64,000 nt of DNA from Bacteroides cellulosilyticus. GTDB taxonomy: Bacteria > Bacteroidota > Bacteroidia > Bacteroidales > Bacteroidaceae. The stretch spans positions 3,224,501 through 3,288,500 of the forward strand of contig NZ_CP081903.1 in assembly GCF_020091405.1 (NCBI RefSeq), read 5' to 3'. The notes below the pieces were generated by a model. That model worked only from the letters and a program-made list of their open reading frames with translations. It was not told the DNA's origin and searched no databases. Position numbers and translations under genes: made by a program. Positions within the stretch are counted from its first letter, which is position 1; every line of letters starts with the position of its first letter. Shown one piece after another: positions 52,815 through 63,700 of the stretch.

Positions 52815-54086
52815 ATGAAACTATATAAAATATATTCTAGAGCTATAGGATTACTTTTCGCATTGTCACTCTTGTGTGTTGGCTGCGAGAATGAAGATAT
52901 ACTCGATATTAATGATTTGGAAATCTCTCCAAGTAATCCTGAGAGTGTAGTTATTGTAGAACCGGACGATGGTATTACGTCGGTCAACGCTTTAACCAAA
53001 GCTATTAATGAAAATGGAGATGCAACATATATATTGCGTCGTGATGGGGTTTACTATATGGAAGGCAAGAATGTCTTCAAACATAATGTTGTAATTAAGG
53101 CCGAAAATGGTTCTGGCAAAATGCCTATCATACAACCTATTTGTGACGCGCAAGGAGCTTTAAATGCTGATATGATCCGTTTGGAAGGTAGCGCCACTTT
53201 TGAGAATATCTATATCATAGGTAAAGATGCGGCAACTGGTAATCTCATGCAACGTTTATTTCGTATTGACGAATCAAATGTGAGACTGAAATTTGACAAT
53301 TGTTTTATTGACCATTGCAGGAACTTCTGTATTCGTACTGACAATGTCAATAATAAAATTTATCTGAATAACTCTACCATTCGTAATTTAGCTCTCACAA
53401 GTGATCCAGCCAATGGCAGATTGATAGATTCACGTGGAAACGAGCAAGATAGTATTGTTATCAATAATTGCTATGTTTATAATAACACTGCCCATATTGT
53501 ACGATTTGACAATGTAGTCACAAACTATTTTGGAATTAAGCACAGTACATTCTATAATGTTGGGCACCATATACAAATAAACTATGCTATCAAAGTTGAA
53601 ATAGAGAACAATATTTTCGCTAATGTAGGGTGGAAATCGAGTGCCGAGAGTGATGTGTTTTGGCAAATTTCAATACCAAAGAAAGATGAACGTGCTCAGG
53701 ATATTAGTATGAGTGTTTGCAATAACAACTTATTTTTCTCTGAGGAATTTGAAAGACTGTTTGCCAAATACCCGCAGAATTTGAAGCGTACTACACTCTC
53801 TGACGATGGCTATCAACTGATAGAGGAAGGTAAACTGACTTTTAAAGATAATTTCTCGGAAGTACTGACTTTTGATTATCCGCCTGTTTTGCCAATGGAA
53901 TATATTGACAAGTTTTTTGAGAATATGGGAAGTAATATGTCCAAATGGGCAGATCTTCCATTTTATGTTGACGAAGACGGAGTAGAAGGTATTGAAGTAG
54001 GAAAGACATTCACATTTCATTATTCAACCTCTTTCAAATCAGCAACAGCTTCCACAACCCAAGGACCTATTGGAGCATCATTTTAA
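52815..54086 (+). CDS. Surface lipoprotein with parallel beta-helix
   Basis: The 423-residue protein has a lipoprotein signal (LLFALSLLCVGC, lipid Cys near residue 24) followed by ENED, an acidic stretch like the Bacteroides surface-export signal. From about residue 60 to 330 it has repeated short strands with Asn ladders (NCYVYNNTAHIVRFDN, FDNCFIDHCRNFCIRTDN), which suggests a right-handed beta-helix as in DUF4957/DUF5123 or pectate lyase-like proteins. No catalytic residues can be assigned. It occupies the slot where SusD or a surface glycan-binding protein normally is, so glycan binding or lyase activity is inferred. Confidence 0.75.
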   Translation: MKLYKIYSRAIGLLFALSLLCVGCENEDILDINDLEISPSNPESVVIVEPDDGITSVNALTKAINENGDATYILRRDGVYYMEGKNVFKHNVVIKAENGSGKMPIIQPICDAQGALNADMIRLEGSATFENIYIIGKDAATGNLMQRLFRIDESNVRLKFDNCFIDHCRNFCIRTDNVNNKIYLNNSTIRNLALTSDPANGRLIDSRGNEQDSIVINNCYVYNNTAHIVRFDNVVTNYFGIKHSTFYNVGHHIQINYAIKVEIENNIFANVGWKSSAESDVFWQISIPKKDERAQDISMSVCNNNLFFSEEFERLFAKYPQNLKRTTLSDDGYQLIEEGKLTFKDNFSEVLTFDYPPVLPMEYIDKFFENMGSNMSKWADLPFYVDEDGVEGIEVGKTFTFHYSTSFKSATASTTQGPIGASF

Positions 54087-54098
54087 AACTAAAAGAAA

Positions 54099-55973
54099 AT
54101 GAAGAATATACTATTTATATTTTTAGCAGTGTTATACTCTGCTTGCATATCGGCTCAAGAAGGAGATAGTAAGAAGGTTAAAGACAGAGTACATCCCTAT
54201 CTGATAATGACAACAGAAGATGAATCTGTCATCCGTTCTGCTATACAAACAGATGGAGTGTGGAAGGAATATCATGCCATCATGATAGAAGAGGCCGATA
54301 ATATTCTTGGCAAGCCTAATTGCCAAAGAGTTATTCTTGGCAGAAGATTGCTTGAAGTGTCGCGTGAATGTTTGCGCAGGACGTTACTTTTAGGATATGC
54401 CTACAGAATGACTGGTGAAGTGAAATATGCCAAACGGGCAGAAAGTGAATTAGATAATGCCGCAGATTTTGTTGATTGGAATCCATCTCACTTTTTGGAT
54501 GTAGCTGAAATGACTACAGCTATGGCTATCGGATATGACTGGCTTTACAATTTTATCAGTGATCAGACTAAGCTTAAAATAGAGAAAGCTATAGAAACCA
54601 AAGGTTTGAATCCATCATTAGACAGCCAATATAATAGCTGGCTCTATCGAAATAATAATTGGAATCAGGTATGTAATGGAGGAATAACACTTGGTGCCTT
54701 GGCTATTTATGATAAAATTCCAACCCTTGCTGATGAGTTGATCAATAGGGCTGTCCAGTCTGTTAAACTACCCATGTCCGTGTATGCACCTGATGGTGCG
54801 TATGCCGAAGGCTATTCCTATTGGGGATATGGGACGACTTACAACCTCCTCTTAATTGATGCCTTGGAAAATGTTATGGGAACTGATTATAATCTTTCTC
54901 AGGAACCAGGTTTCTTGAATACTGGAAAGTTTATCCAGAATATGCTACTTTCTGATGGCAAATCCTTCAACTATGGAGATTGTTCATCATCTGGTCGCGT
55001 AAGTCCTGCTATGTTTTGGTTTGCTAATAGGACTGCTGATAAAGATATTCTTTGGAGTGAGAAATACCAGTTTAGCCTGTCTTCTAAAAAGAGTATTAGG
55101 TCCTATCGATATGCTGTATTGGCTTTGATATGGGGCGCTTCTACTTCTATGGATAATCTGCCTAAACCTACTCAAAGAATGTGGGTATCAAGTAAAACAA
55201 CCACTCCTGTTGCCCTTATGCGGACTACCTGGGATTATCAACATGGATTATCCATTGCACTCAAAGGAGGGACAGCACAATCAGGACACACACATTTGGA
55301 TGCCGGTTCTTTTATCTTTATCAGTAAGGATACTCGCTGGAGTACGGATTTAGGTCCTCAGGATTACAACTCATTAGAATCCAAAGGTATTGATTTGTGG
55401 AATAAGACTCAGGAATCTGATCGTTGGAAAGTGTTTAGATACAATAACCTGGCTCATAATACACTTTCTTTTGACAATAAATATCAAAATGTGAATGGCT
55501 ATGCAACGATTACAGACTTTTTGGATAATGAAAACTACATGTATGCTATTGCAGACCTTACAAAGATATACGAAGGTCAAGCAAAGGAAGTAAAAAGAGG
55601 AGTAGCTATCATTGATTCTCACTATGCCGTTGTTAGGGATGAAGTAAAGACATTGGGACAGCCCACTGTTATTCGCTGGAATATGGTGACGGAAGCTCAA
55701 CCTGCTATTATAGGAGAACATACAATACAGCTATCCCAGAATGGAGAAAAACTGTTATTGGAGGTGGAATCTCCGGCAAAGGTCAGAATGAAAACTTGGA
55801 GTGCGACATCACCCAACAGTTGGGATGCCAAAAATCCGGGTGTGATGTTCGTTGGGTTTGAAGCTGAACTGCGGCCCAATACAACAGAAGTATTACAAGT
55901 TAAACTCATACCGGAAGGTAATTTCGATTCCAGCAAAGAAATAATGCCGTTAACTGATTGGAAAAATAACTAA
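54099..55973 (+). CDS. Heparinase II/III-family polysaccharide lyase
   Basis: The 624-residue protein has a signal peptide and the two-part fold of the heparinase II/III superfamily: an alpha/alpha toroid up to about residue 350 and a C-terminal beta-sandwich. The NNNWNQVCNGG segment near residue 184 and YAEGYSYWGYGTTY near 235 hold catalytic Asn and Tyr candidates; SGHTHLDAGSF near 395 and LAHNTLSFD near 450 hold the His residues. These lyases cleave at uronic acids by beta-elimination. The PL family number (12, 15, 17, 21, 33 are all possible) cannot be told by eye. It starts 12 bases after the beta-helix gene. Confidence 0.85.
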   Translation: MKNILFIFLAVLYSACISAQEGDSKKVKDRVHPYLIMTTEDESVIRSAIQTDGVWKEYHAIMIEEADNILGKPNCQRVILGRRLLEVSRECLRRTLLLGYAYRMTGEVKYAKRAESELDNAADFVDWNPSHFLDVAEMTTAMAIGYDWLYNFISDQTKLKIEKAIETKGLNPSLDSQYNSWLYRNNNWNQVCNGGITLGALAIYDKIPTLADELINRAVQSVKLPMSVYAPDGAYAEGYSYWGYGTTYNLLLIDALENVMGTDYNLSQEPGFLNTGKFIQNMLLSDGKSFNYGDCSSSGRVSPAMFWFANRTADKDILWSEKYQFSLSSKKSIRSYRYAVLALIWGASTSMDNLPKPTQRMWVSSKTTTPVALMRTTWDYQHGLSIALKGGTAQSGHTHLDAGSFIFISKDTRWSTDLGPQDYNSLESKGIDLWNKTQESDRWKVFRYNNLAHNTLSFDNKYQNVNGYATITDFLDNENYMYAIADLTKIYEGQAKEVKRGVAIIDSHYAVVRDEVKTLGQPTVIRWNMVTEAQPAIIGEHTIQLSQNGEKLLLEVESPAKVRMKTWSATSPNSWDAKNPGVMFVGFEAELRPNTTEVLQVKLIPEGNFDSSKEIMPLTDWKNN

Positions 55974-55985
55974 TAATAAAATTAT

Positions 55986-57185
55986 ATGAAGAAAAAGACA
56001 TTGATTTTGGCAGGACTAGTAATGGGACTCCTCTTACCATCATGCAGTAATAATAGTAATGATATGATGAGTTCTGTGATAGAAAAAGGATTAAAACGTA
56101 GCATTGAACAGTCTGAATTTATGGCTGCCAGTCTGATGGATCAGCCTGACAGGCTTCCAAAGACCACAGAGAAAGATGGAACTCTTGTTACGTCAGATAC
56201 GCATTGGTGGTGTAGTGGTTTTTTTCCAGGAACTTTATGGATGCTTTATGAAGCTACTGGGAATGAAACGCTGAAAAAATATGCCGAAAGCTATACGATG
56301 CGTATTGAAAAGGAGCAATATGCTTTAGATACGCATGATTTAGGTTTTATGATGAACTGTAGTTTTGGAAATGGTTATAAAATAACAGGAAATGAAAACT
56401 ATAAGAAAATTCTGTTACAAAGTGCCCGGTCATTAGCAACACGCTATAACGAAAATATAGGAGTTATTCGTTCGTGGGATAATAAGCCTAAATGGATGTA
56501 TCCTGTAATTATTGACAATTTAATGAATTTGGAACTATTAGAAAATGCATATAAATTATCACAGGACTCATTGTTTGATAAAATTGCAAACAGCCATGCT
56601 ACGGTAACTATAACAAATCATTTTCGCCTGGATTATAGTTCATGCCATGTTGTAGATTATGATACCATAACTAATAAAGCGCTCAAAATGGATACCCATC
56701 AAGGATATTCAAGTACTTCGGCATGGGCACGTGGACAAGCGTGGGGATTGTATGGCTATACAATGATGTATAGAGAAACCCAGAACGAAAAATATCTTCA
56801 GCAAGCCATTAACATTGCGAAGTTTATCTTGCACCACCCAAACCTTCCGGAAGACAAGATACCTTATTGGGATTTTGATGCACCTAATATTCCGGACGAA
56901 CCACGGGATGCTTCTGCTGGGGCTATCATAGCATCCGCTCTGTTAGAGTTGGGGCAATATGTCAATGATGATAAGCTTTCTAAAGAATATCAGTCTGTAG
57001 CCGCTCAACAACTGAGAACACTCTCGTCAGACGAGTACCTGGCGGATCCCCGGACAAATGGCGGGTTTATTCTTAAGCATTCAGTGGGAAATAAACCCCG
57101 AAACAGTGAAGTTGATGCTCCACTTACGTATGCCGATTATTATTATGTAGAAGCGTTACTCAGATATAAGAAACTGTTGCAATAG
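55986..57185 (+). CDS. GH88 unsaturated glucuronyl hydrolase
   Basis: The 399-residue protein has a lipoprotein-like signal (LLLPSC, Cys20) and an alpha/alpha-barrel of the GH88 family. The two key aspartates are Asp118 in YALDTHDLGF and Asp177 in YPVIIDNLMNL. GH88 enzymes hydrate the double bond of unsaturated uronides left by lyases, so the partner of the lyase upstream is obvious. The Trp-rich THWWCSGFFPG near residue 72 is typical. The Cys is not followed by acidic residues, so it likely faces the periplasm. It starts 12 bases after the lyase. Confidence 0.93.
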   Translation: MKKKTLILAGLVMGLLLPSCSNNSNDMMSSVIEKGLKRSIEQSEFMAASLMDQPDRLPKTTEKDGTLVTSDTHWWCSGFFPGTLWMLYEATGNETLKKYAESYTMRIEKEQYALDTHDLGFMMNCSFGNGYKITGNENYKKILLQSARSLATRYNENIGVIRSWDNKPKWMYPVIIDNLMNLELLENAYKLSQDSLFDKIANSHATVTITNHFRLDYSSCHVVDYDTITNKALKMDTHQGYSSTSAWARGQAWGLYGYTMMYRETQNEKYLQQAINIAKFILHHPNLPEDKIPYWDFDAPNIPDEPRDASAGAIIASALLELGQYVNDDKLSKEYQSVAAQQLRTLSSDEYLADPRTNGGFILKHSVGNKPRNSEVDAPLTYADYYYVEALLRYKKLLQ

Positions 57186-57207
57186 GTATTTCGGCCAATT
57201 ATATAAG

Positions 57208-57246
57208 AATGCGGGTTAGGACGGTTAAGGCAATCTAACCTGCATT
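57208..57246 (+). terminator. Hairpin between GH88 and GH2 genes
   Basis: AATGCGGGTTAG (57208-57219) pairs with CTAACCTGCATT (57235-57246), 12 pairs with one G-T, followed by TTATTTATAA. It may be a partial terminator that lowers expression of GH2 and the sulfatase, or a processing point. Confidence 0.7.
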
Positions 57247-57275
57247 TTATTTATAAACAACACTTAACAACTACC

Positions 57276-59069
57276 ATGAAAAAGAAATTGGTTTATTTGT
57301 TTTTACTATTATGGGTCTGCTGCAATCAAGTACAGATTGCACGCGCCCAATTTGCTATGACAAACGTATATGGACGGAAATGTGTACTATTAAATGGGAA
57401 ATGGGATGTAATCATAGACCCTTATCTGCATGGGCATAAAGACTCCATCTATAAGGATAAACCTTTAAAAAGTAAGTCCGATTTCAAAGAATATGCTTTT
57501 GAAGGAGGAGTACGGCTTAATGTGCCGGGTGACTGGAATTCTCAATATCCGGAATTAAAATATTATGAAGGTACAGTATGGTACGCAAGGCATTTCAGTA
57601 TAAAAAGGAGTTCTGACGAAAATGTATTTCTATATTTCGGGGCAGTAAATTACCAATGCACTGTATATCTGAATGGAACCAAAGTGGGGGGACATGAAGG
57701 AGGATTTACTCCATTTCAGATAAATATAACAGACCGCATTGTTTCTGGAGACAATTTTCTTGTATTGGAGGTTAATAACTATAGAAATAAAGATGCGATA
57801 CCTGCTTTACTCTATGACTGGTGGAACTATGGTGGCATAACTCGGGATGTTATGATTGTGAAAACTCCCCAACTCTATATTGACCATTATTTTATACAGT
57901 TAGACAAATATAAGCCGGATCTGGTTCATGTCAAAGTACAACTTTCTGAAAAGCGTGTAAATGAAAATATCCGAATTACTATTCCCGCTTTAAATGTACT
58001 TCGACAGTTGAGCACAGATAGCACAGGTATGGCGCAGGCCTCCATAAAAGTTAAGCAGTTACAACGTTGGTCACCGCAAACGCCTCAGCTATATCTGGTT
58101 CAACTGGCTACTCGCAACGATACTATTAAAGAGGAACTCGGATTTAGAAATCTTTATGTCAAAGGGAAACAAATTTATCTGAATGGTAGTCCTGTTTTTA
58201 TGAAGGGTATCAGTTTTCATGAAGAAATAGCTCAAAGACAAGGTAGAGCTTTCTCTCAGCAAGACGCAGTAGCTCTGTTATCCGAAGCAAAGGCATTGGG
58301 AGCTAATTTGATACGACTGGCACATTATCCTCAAAATGAGTACATCGTAAGATTGGCTGAAAAAATGGGTTTCATGCTTTGGGAAGAAATACCACTTTGG
58401 CAAAATATAGATTTCACTAGTAAAGTAACTCTGCAGAAAGCATTGACTATGCATTCTGAAATGATAATGAGAGATAGAAACAGATGTGCTTTGACATTTT
58501 GGGGAATTGCTAATGAAACCAGTCCCTCCAAGTCGCGCAACAGTTTTCTAAAAGAAATTATAAATAATTGTCAAAAGATAGATACCACCCGTTTACTTAC
58601 TGCTGCTTTTGATAAGGTGAAGTGGAATGGTGATACCCAAACATTTGAGTTGGAGGATACACTTACAGAATATCTGGACGTTATATCTATCAATAAATAC
58701 ATGGGGTGGTATCATCCGTGGCCAATTAAGCCATCTGAAATTAGCTGGAATATCTGTCCTGATAAACCGCTTTTTATTTCCGAATTTGGCGGAGAAGCAT
58801 TATATGGCCAGTCTGGAGATGCTACAGTAGCGAGTTCTTGGAGTGAAGAATATCAGGAACAGCTGTATAAGGACAATTTAGAAATGTTTATCTCTATTCC
58901 TAATTTGACAGGTATAGCCCCTTGGATTTTGTTTGATTTTCGTTCTCCCTATCGTTTTCACCCGCTCAATCAAAATGGTTGGAATCGAAAAGGGTTAATC
59001 TCAGATCAAGGATATCGCAAAAAAGCATGGTATGTAATAAATGAATTCTATAAAAACATTAACTTTTAA
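57276..59069 (+). CDS. GH2 beta-glucuronidase
   Basis: The 597-residue protein has a signal peptide (cleavage after ARA) and the GH2 order of jelly roll, Ig and TIM barrel. WGIANE has the acid/base Glu414 and ISEFGGE the nucleophile Glu503. Near the C-terminus is Asn570-Arg571-Lys572 (WNRKGLIS), the N-x-K motif that binds the carboxylate in beta-glucuronidases, and the length of about 600 fits. It probably removes terminal beta-glucuronate in the periplasm, complementing GH88. The Ig domain ([19 protein letters not shown]) is present. Confidence 0.88.
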   Translation: MKKKLVYLFLLLWVCCNQVQIARAQFAMTNVYGRKCVLLNGKWDVIIDPYLHGHKDSIYKDKPLKSKSDFKEYAFEGGVRLNVPGDWNSQYPELKYYEGTVWYARHFSIKRSSDENVFLYFGAVNYQCTVYLNGTKVGGHEGGFTPFQINITDRIVSGDNFLVLEVNNYRNKDAIPALLYDWWNYGGITRDVMIVKTPQLYIDHYFIQLDKYKPDLVHVKVQLSEKRVNENIRITIPALNVLRQLSTDSTGMAQASIKVKQLQRWSPQTPQLYLVQLATRNDTIKEELGFRNLYVKGKQIYLNGSPVFMKGISFHEEIAQRQGRAFSQQDAVALLSEAKALGANLIRLAHYPQNEYIVRLAEKMGFMLWEEIPLWQNIDFTSKVTLQKALTMHSEMIMRDRNRCALTFWGIANETSPSKSRNSFLKEIINNCQKIDTTRLLTAAFDKVKWNGDTQTFELEDTLTEYLDVISINKYMGWYHPWPIKPSEISWNICPDKPLFISEFGGEALYGQSGDATVASSWSEEYQEQLYKDNLEMFISIPNLTGIAPWILFDFRSPYRFHPLNQNGWNRKGLISDQGYRKKAWYVINEFYKNINF

Positions 59070-59079
59070 GTATCTCACA

Positions 59080-60636
59080 ATGAATATTCATATACTTTCT
59101 TTACTGGGCGTTGCAACTATTACACAAGTATCAATTGCGACGGCACAGACTGCGCCTAAGGTCAATATTTTATTTTGTGTAGCTGATGATGCAGGTCATA
59201 TGAGTGCTTATGGGGTTCCATGGATAAATACACCTGCATTTGATACTGTAGCTCGTAATGGGCTTTTATTTAATAATATGTATACATGTAATGCCAAATC
59301 CGCACCCTCACGTGCTGCTATGATTACAGGTAGAAATTCATGGCAGTTGGAAGAAGCCTGTAATCATTGGCCGAACTTTCCTGAGAAATTTAAATCCTAT
59401 CCGGAAGCTTTAGCTGATAATGGATATTATGTAGGCTGCACGGGAAAGGGTTGGGGACCTGGATATGCTGTCAATTCAAGAGGTGAGAACCGAAATCTTA
59501 CCGGGCAGGTATGGAACAAACGTAAACTTACGCCTCCAACTACGGGGATTTCTGATTGTGATTATGCAGCCAATTTTAACGATTTTCTAAAGAGTTGGGA
59601 CAAGTCTAAGCCATTTTGTTTTTGGTATGGAGCACTTGAACCGCACCGTGGCTATGAATATGAATCTTCTAAGCGCTTTGGAAAGAATATCAATGATATT
59701 GATTCTGTACCATCCTATTGGCCAGACAATGAGATTGTGAGAAGAGATATGCTGGATTATGCAGTGGAAGTAGAGCATTTTGATAAACATTTAGGTCTGA
59801 TACTTCAGTCTTTAGAGGAAATAGGCGAACTTGACAACACTGTTATAATTGTTACTTCTGATCATAATATGCCTTTTCCACGTTGTAAAGGACAGGAGTA
59901 TTATAACTCCAATCACATCCCAATGGCAGTCATGTGGAAGAATGGGATAAGACATCCGGGAAGACAGATTAATGAATACATCAGTGTCATAGATTTGGCA
60001 CCTACTATTTTGAAAATAGCAGGTATAAGTGAGATGCAATCAGGGATGCAAGCTATCACTGGAAGAGACTTTGTTGACTTGCTGAAAGATGAAAACACAG
60101 GGATAGACCGCAATTACGTAATGATCGGTAAAGAACGGCATGATGTAGGTCGCCCCAATGATCAGGGATATCCTATCCGTGGGTTGATCAGAGGAGACTT
60201 CCTTTACCTTAAAAACTTTAAACCTGAACGCTGGCCTGCAGGTGATCCTGAAACAGGTTATATGAATGTGGACGGTAGCCCTACTAAAACTGAGATTCTG
60301 AAAGCCCGTCATAATCCCAAAACAAAATATTTATGGCAACTGTCTTTTGGGAAACGGGAAGCGGAGGAATTATATAATATAAAAAAGGATCCTAATTGCA
60401 TGGTCAATTTGATTCAAAAGAAGGAATATGCTTGCATAAAAGATAGAATGGAAGAAGAAATGACCAGACGATTATTGGATCAAAAAGATCCGCGAATGTA
60501 TAATAAGGGGGATATCTTTGATAAATATCCGGACACCAGCGAAGCCCATGACTTTTGGCACAGGATAAGGAACGGAGAACGAGTACCGGCAGATTGGATT
60601 AATATTTCTGATTTTGAAAAAGACTTTCCGCAATAA
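59080..60636 (+). CDS. Ser-type S1 sulfatase
   Basis: The 518-residue protein starts at the ATG at 59080, 11 bases after the GH2 stop, which gives a signal peptide ([17 protein letters not shown]); an in-frame ATG at 59041 lies inside GH2. The sulfatase motif is Ser74-Ala-Pro-Ser-Arg78 ([13 protein letters not shown]), so Ser rather than Cys must be turned into formylglycine by an anSME-type radical SAM enzyme, not in this window. The metal ligands ADDAGH near residue 40 and VTSDHNMPF near 255 are present. It resembles heparan N-sulfatase-like members of S1; the sulfate position is unknown. Confidence 0.9.
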   Translation: MNIHILSLLGVATITQVSIATAQTAPKVNILFCVADDAGHMSAYGVPWINTPAFDTVARNGLLFNNMYTCNAKSAPSRAAMITGRNSWQLEEACNHWPNFPEKFKSYPEALADNGYYVGCTGKGWGPGYAVNSRGENRNLTGQVWNKRKLTPPTTGISDCDYAANFNDFLKSWDKSKPFCFWYGALEPHRGYEYESSKRFGKNINDIDSVPSYWPDNEIVRRDMLDYAVEVEHFDKHLGLILQSLEEIGELDNTVIIVTSDHNMPFPRCKGQEYYNSNHIPMAVMWKNGIRHPGRQINEYISVIDLAPTILKIAGISEMQSGMQAITGRDFVDLLKDENTGIDRNYVMIGKERHDVGRPNDQGYPIRGLIRGDFLYLKNFKPERWPAGDPETGYMNVDGSPTKTEILKARHNPKTKYLWQLSFGKREAEELYNIKKDPNCMVNLIQKKEYACIKDRMEEEMTRRLLDQKDPRMYNKGDIFDKYPDTSEAHDFWHRIRNGERVPADWINISDFEKDFPQ

Positions 60637-60685
60637 GAGTTTTTCTTGTAAAAAAGAAAATAAAAGAGTATCTATATGATATTTC

Positions 60686-60748
60686 ATCCGCAGATGACAC
60701 AGATTTATAATAGCAAATAATTGCTATATCTGAAGAATATCTGCGGAT
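60686..60748. repeat. Inverted repeat related to the one at 17776
   Basis: ATCCGCAGATGACACAGAT with its neighbours (60686-60716) faces ATATCTGAAGAATATCTGCGGAT (60721-60748), a strong hairpin between the convergent sulfatase and regulator genes. The outer ATCCGCAGAT/ATCTGCGGAT also occurs in the hairpin at 17828-17855, so it is a genome repeat that also serves as terminator. Confidence 0.8.
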
Positions 60749-60769
60749 GTCAAACTGGTAATTCTGTTC

Positions 60770-63700
60770 CTATACCTTTTTCTGAATAGAATATTGTTTC
60801 GGAGTCATACCAAACTCTTTCTTAAAGCTTTGTCCGAAATAGCGTTGATCTGAATATCCAACCATATAACATATTTCTGAGACAGGATGAGAAGTTTGTT
60901 TTAACAGCTCTGCGGCCCGTCGCATGCGTCTTTTTCTGATTAAATCACTTGGTGACAAATTTGTGATTTCCATAGCTCTTCGATATAAGGTAGAACGGCT
61001 TATATTTAATAAACTAGCCAATTTATCAATATTAAACTCAATATCTGCTATGTTATCTTCTATAACGTTGATGATATTAGCAACGAATTTGTCGTCATCT
61101 GATGTGATAAGTACTTCTTTAGGGTCTATAATCAACTCTTTCCGAATGTTCTCTTTGATTGCCGTACGTACATCAAGTAGCTGTCTTATTCTTGCATCCA
61201 GGCTAGCTACATTGAACGGTTTTGCAATAAACACATCAGCCCCTGCTTCATATACCTTCTGCTCCGTTATTTCAGAGGAAAGTGAGGACATGAAAATGAC
61301 GGGTATTGCTGATAATATCTGGTATTCTTTCATTTTGCGACATAACTCAAATTTATAGTCGTCTTCTTTCACCACATCAAAGATAACTAGAGAAGGTATT
61401 TTGTCGAGCATGTGCTTTATGTCGGTAGCAGCTGTGTTTAGTGATACGTTAAACTTATTTTGGAAAACAGATTTAATGAAGAGGTCTATGTCTTTGTCTC
61501 CCTCATACAGATAAATCACTGGCAAAGTTTTATCCGAATCAATATTCAATTCATCCACAGTTCTATCTTTTTGAACAGTTACAGGTAATAACAGCGATAC
61601 AGATTGTGCTTTATCCAATGTTTTCATTTCTCTTGCACTGTAATGAGAATCGCCTAATAGCAAGTCGAAAGTATATTCCCTCATCCGGTTTCCTTCGATA
61701 TTACGTATGGATAGTTCGCTATGATGCACTTTTAGATAATCGTATGCAATTAAAAAGCGAGTGTTTAACTCTTGTACATTAGACTCTCCTTCTCCACTTC
61801 GCGATGCAATAATACTTACGTTCAGCCTGTAATCATGGGAGTCAAGCATATATTTCACCTCAACCCTACCATTATCTATTATATAGGAAATAGCATCTTC
61901 CATAATATTATATAGAGCTACTTCTATCTTAGTTATGTCTATGATAGTTGTAACAGAAGTCACGTTTCCTTCTATTGAATAAGTTATATGTTTGGCGGCA
62001 AACTCATCTAGAAATAAATTGCAAATTCCTTGGATAACAGGAATAATATCCACTTTTGATAACTGTACATCATATTCCCCCAAGGATACTTTTTTGAACT
62101 CCATCAACTTCGATACTTGTTCCGACAATTTGAATACATTGCCTGACATCGTATGTAGCATACGCTTAACATCTGTATGTGTCAACTGGTCATAATTTTT
62201 CAGTAAATATTGCAGAGGCGCATAAATCAGAGTTAAGGGTACCTTAAAACCATATGACAAACGAGTGTAATAGTCTAATTTCCACTTAGACAATGCATCC
62301 TTGTGTCGCAATTTAGAACCTAAATTAAAGTTTCGGACAACTAATAGTAAAATGCCTGCAACTATGGTTACATATAAGGAGTAGGCCCACCAAGTTCTCC
62401 ATGGTGCCTTTTCTACCACAATCTCAATAGTCCGTATATTGTCCATCCAGATACCCGAAGCATTAGTTGATTTTACTTTAAAAGTGTATGTGCCGGGAGT
62501 TAAATTGGAATAAGAAGCGTTATTTCTTGATGCGTCTGTAATAATCCAGTCTTTATCAAAGTCCTCTAACATATAGGCATACTCTATTTTTAGCGGATCT
62601 TTATAATAGAGAGAGCTGAAAGACAAGGAAAATTGAGTATCTTTATACGATAGCACTAACTTGCCCGAATTATTAATCTCGTGCAAGCGATTTTTCTTCT
62701 CATCGGAAAAATTCTCTTTATTCAGAAGTTTTATGCCGGATATATAGACATTATGCGGATAAGTGTCTGGTGTCAATTGAGTAGGATTAAAAAAGTTGAG
62801 TCCATTTACTCCTCCTATGAATATTTCTCCATTGCGGTTGACGCATGTTCCCAAAATATACCATGTCTTTACAATATCTTGATTTACATTCAATTCATAA
62901 TACACAATCAAATCTTCTAGATTGATCTTATAAATACCGTGTAAACTAACCGCCCATACATTCTCCATATTATCCTGTATAATAGCCCCAATATAGGAAC
63001 TCTTTCTTGAATATGGGAATTCTAATCTGGTAAACTTATCTTGCTCAATGTTGTATCTATATAATCCGTTTGCTGTTCCGGCCCATATTCTTTTTTGATG
63101 GTCTATATATATTGCCGTTATCCACGATCCACCAAACATATTTCTAGGGTATAATTTCGTACTTATAACTTTCAAATCATCGTCCAGTTGTAGGCGATAT
63201 AACCCATCATTGTCTGATGAAAGCCAAATGTTTCCATTGCTGTCCCTACAAATGGCTCTGTGTTTGCCTTTCACCTTTTCTGGATAGTCTAATCTGGTGA
63301 ATTTGCCGGTTGAAGCATTGATGCTACCAACCCCACCTTCGGAGAATGCTAACCAGATATTATTGTAATAGTCCTTAAATATGGAACGTACATATCGCAT
63401 TCCATATTGCTCTAATGCAACATTCAGTGATTGATCGTCATAAAAAAGGCATCTTCCCGAATCGAAAAATTTGATTGCGTTTTTTGTGCTGATCAAGAAG
63501 GTTTGATCTTTGAATTTGGTGATGCACTGTATTTTGTTGCCAGCCATTATGTCATTTGTATTTCTCCGGTCAACATATTGCGTAATAGTATAGTCATTTT
63601 TATTGTTCCATTTTATTTTATTAATTCCATTGGATGTGGCCAACCATAAATAATCATCGTCACAGTATATGGAAGAAATAATATTGCTGGATGGAACATT

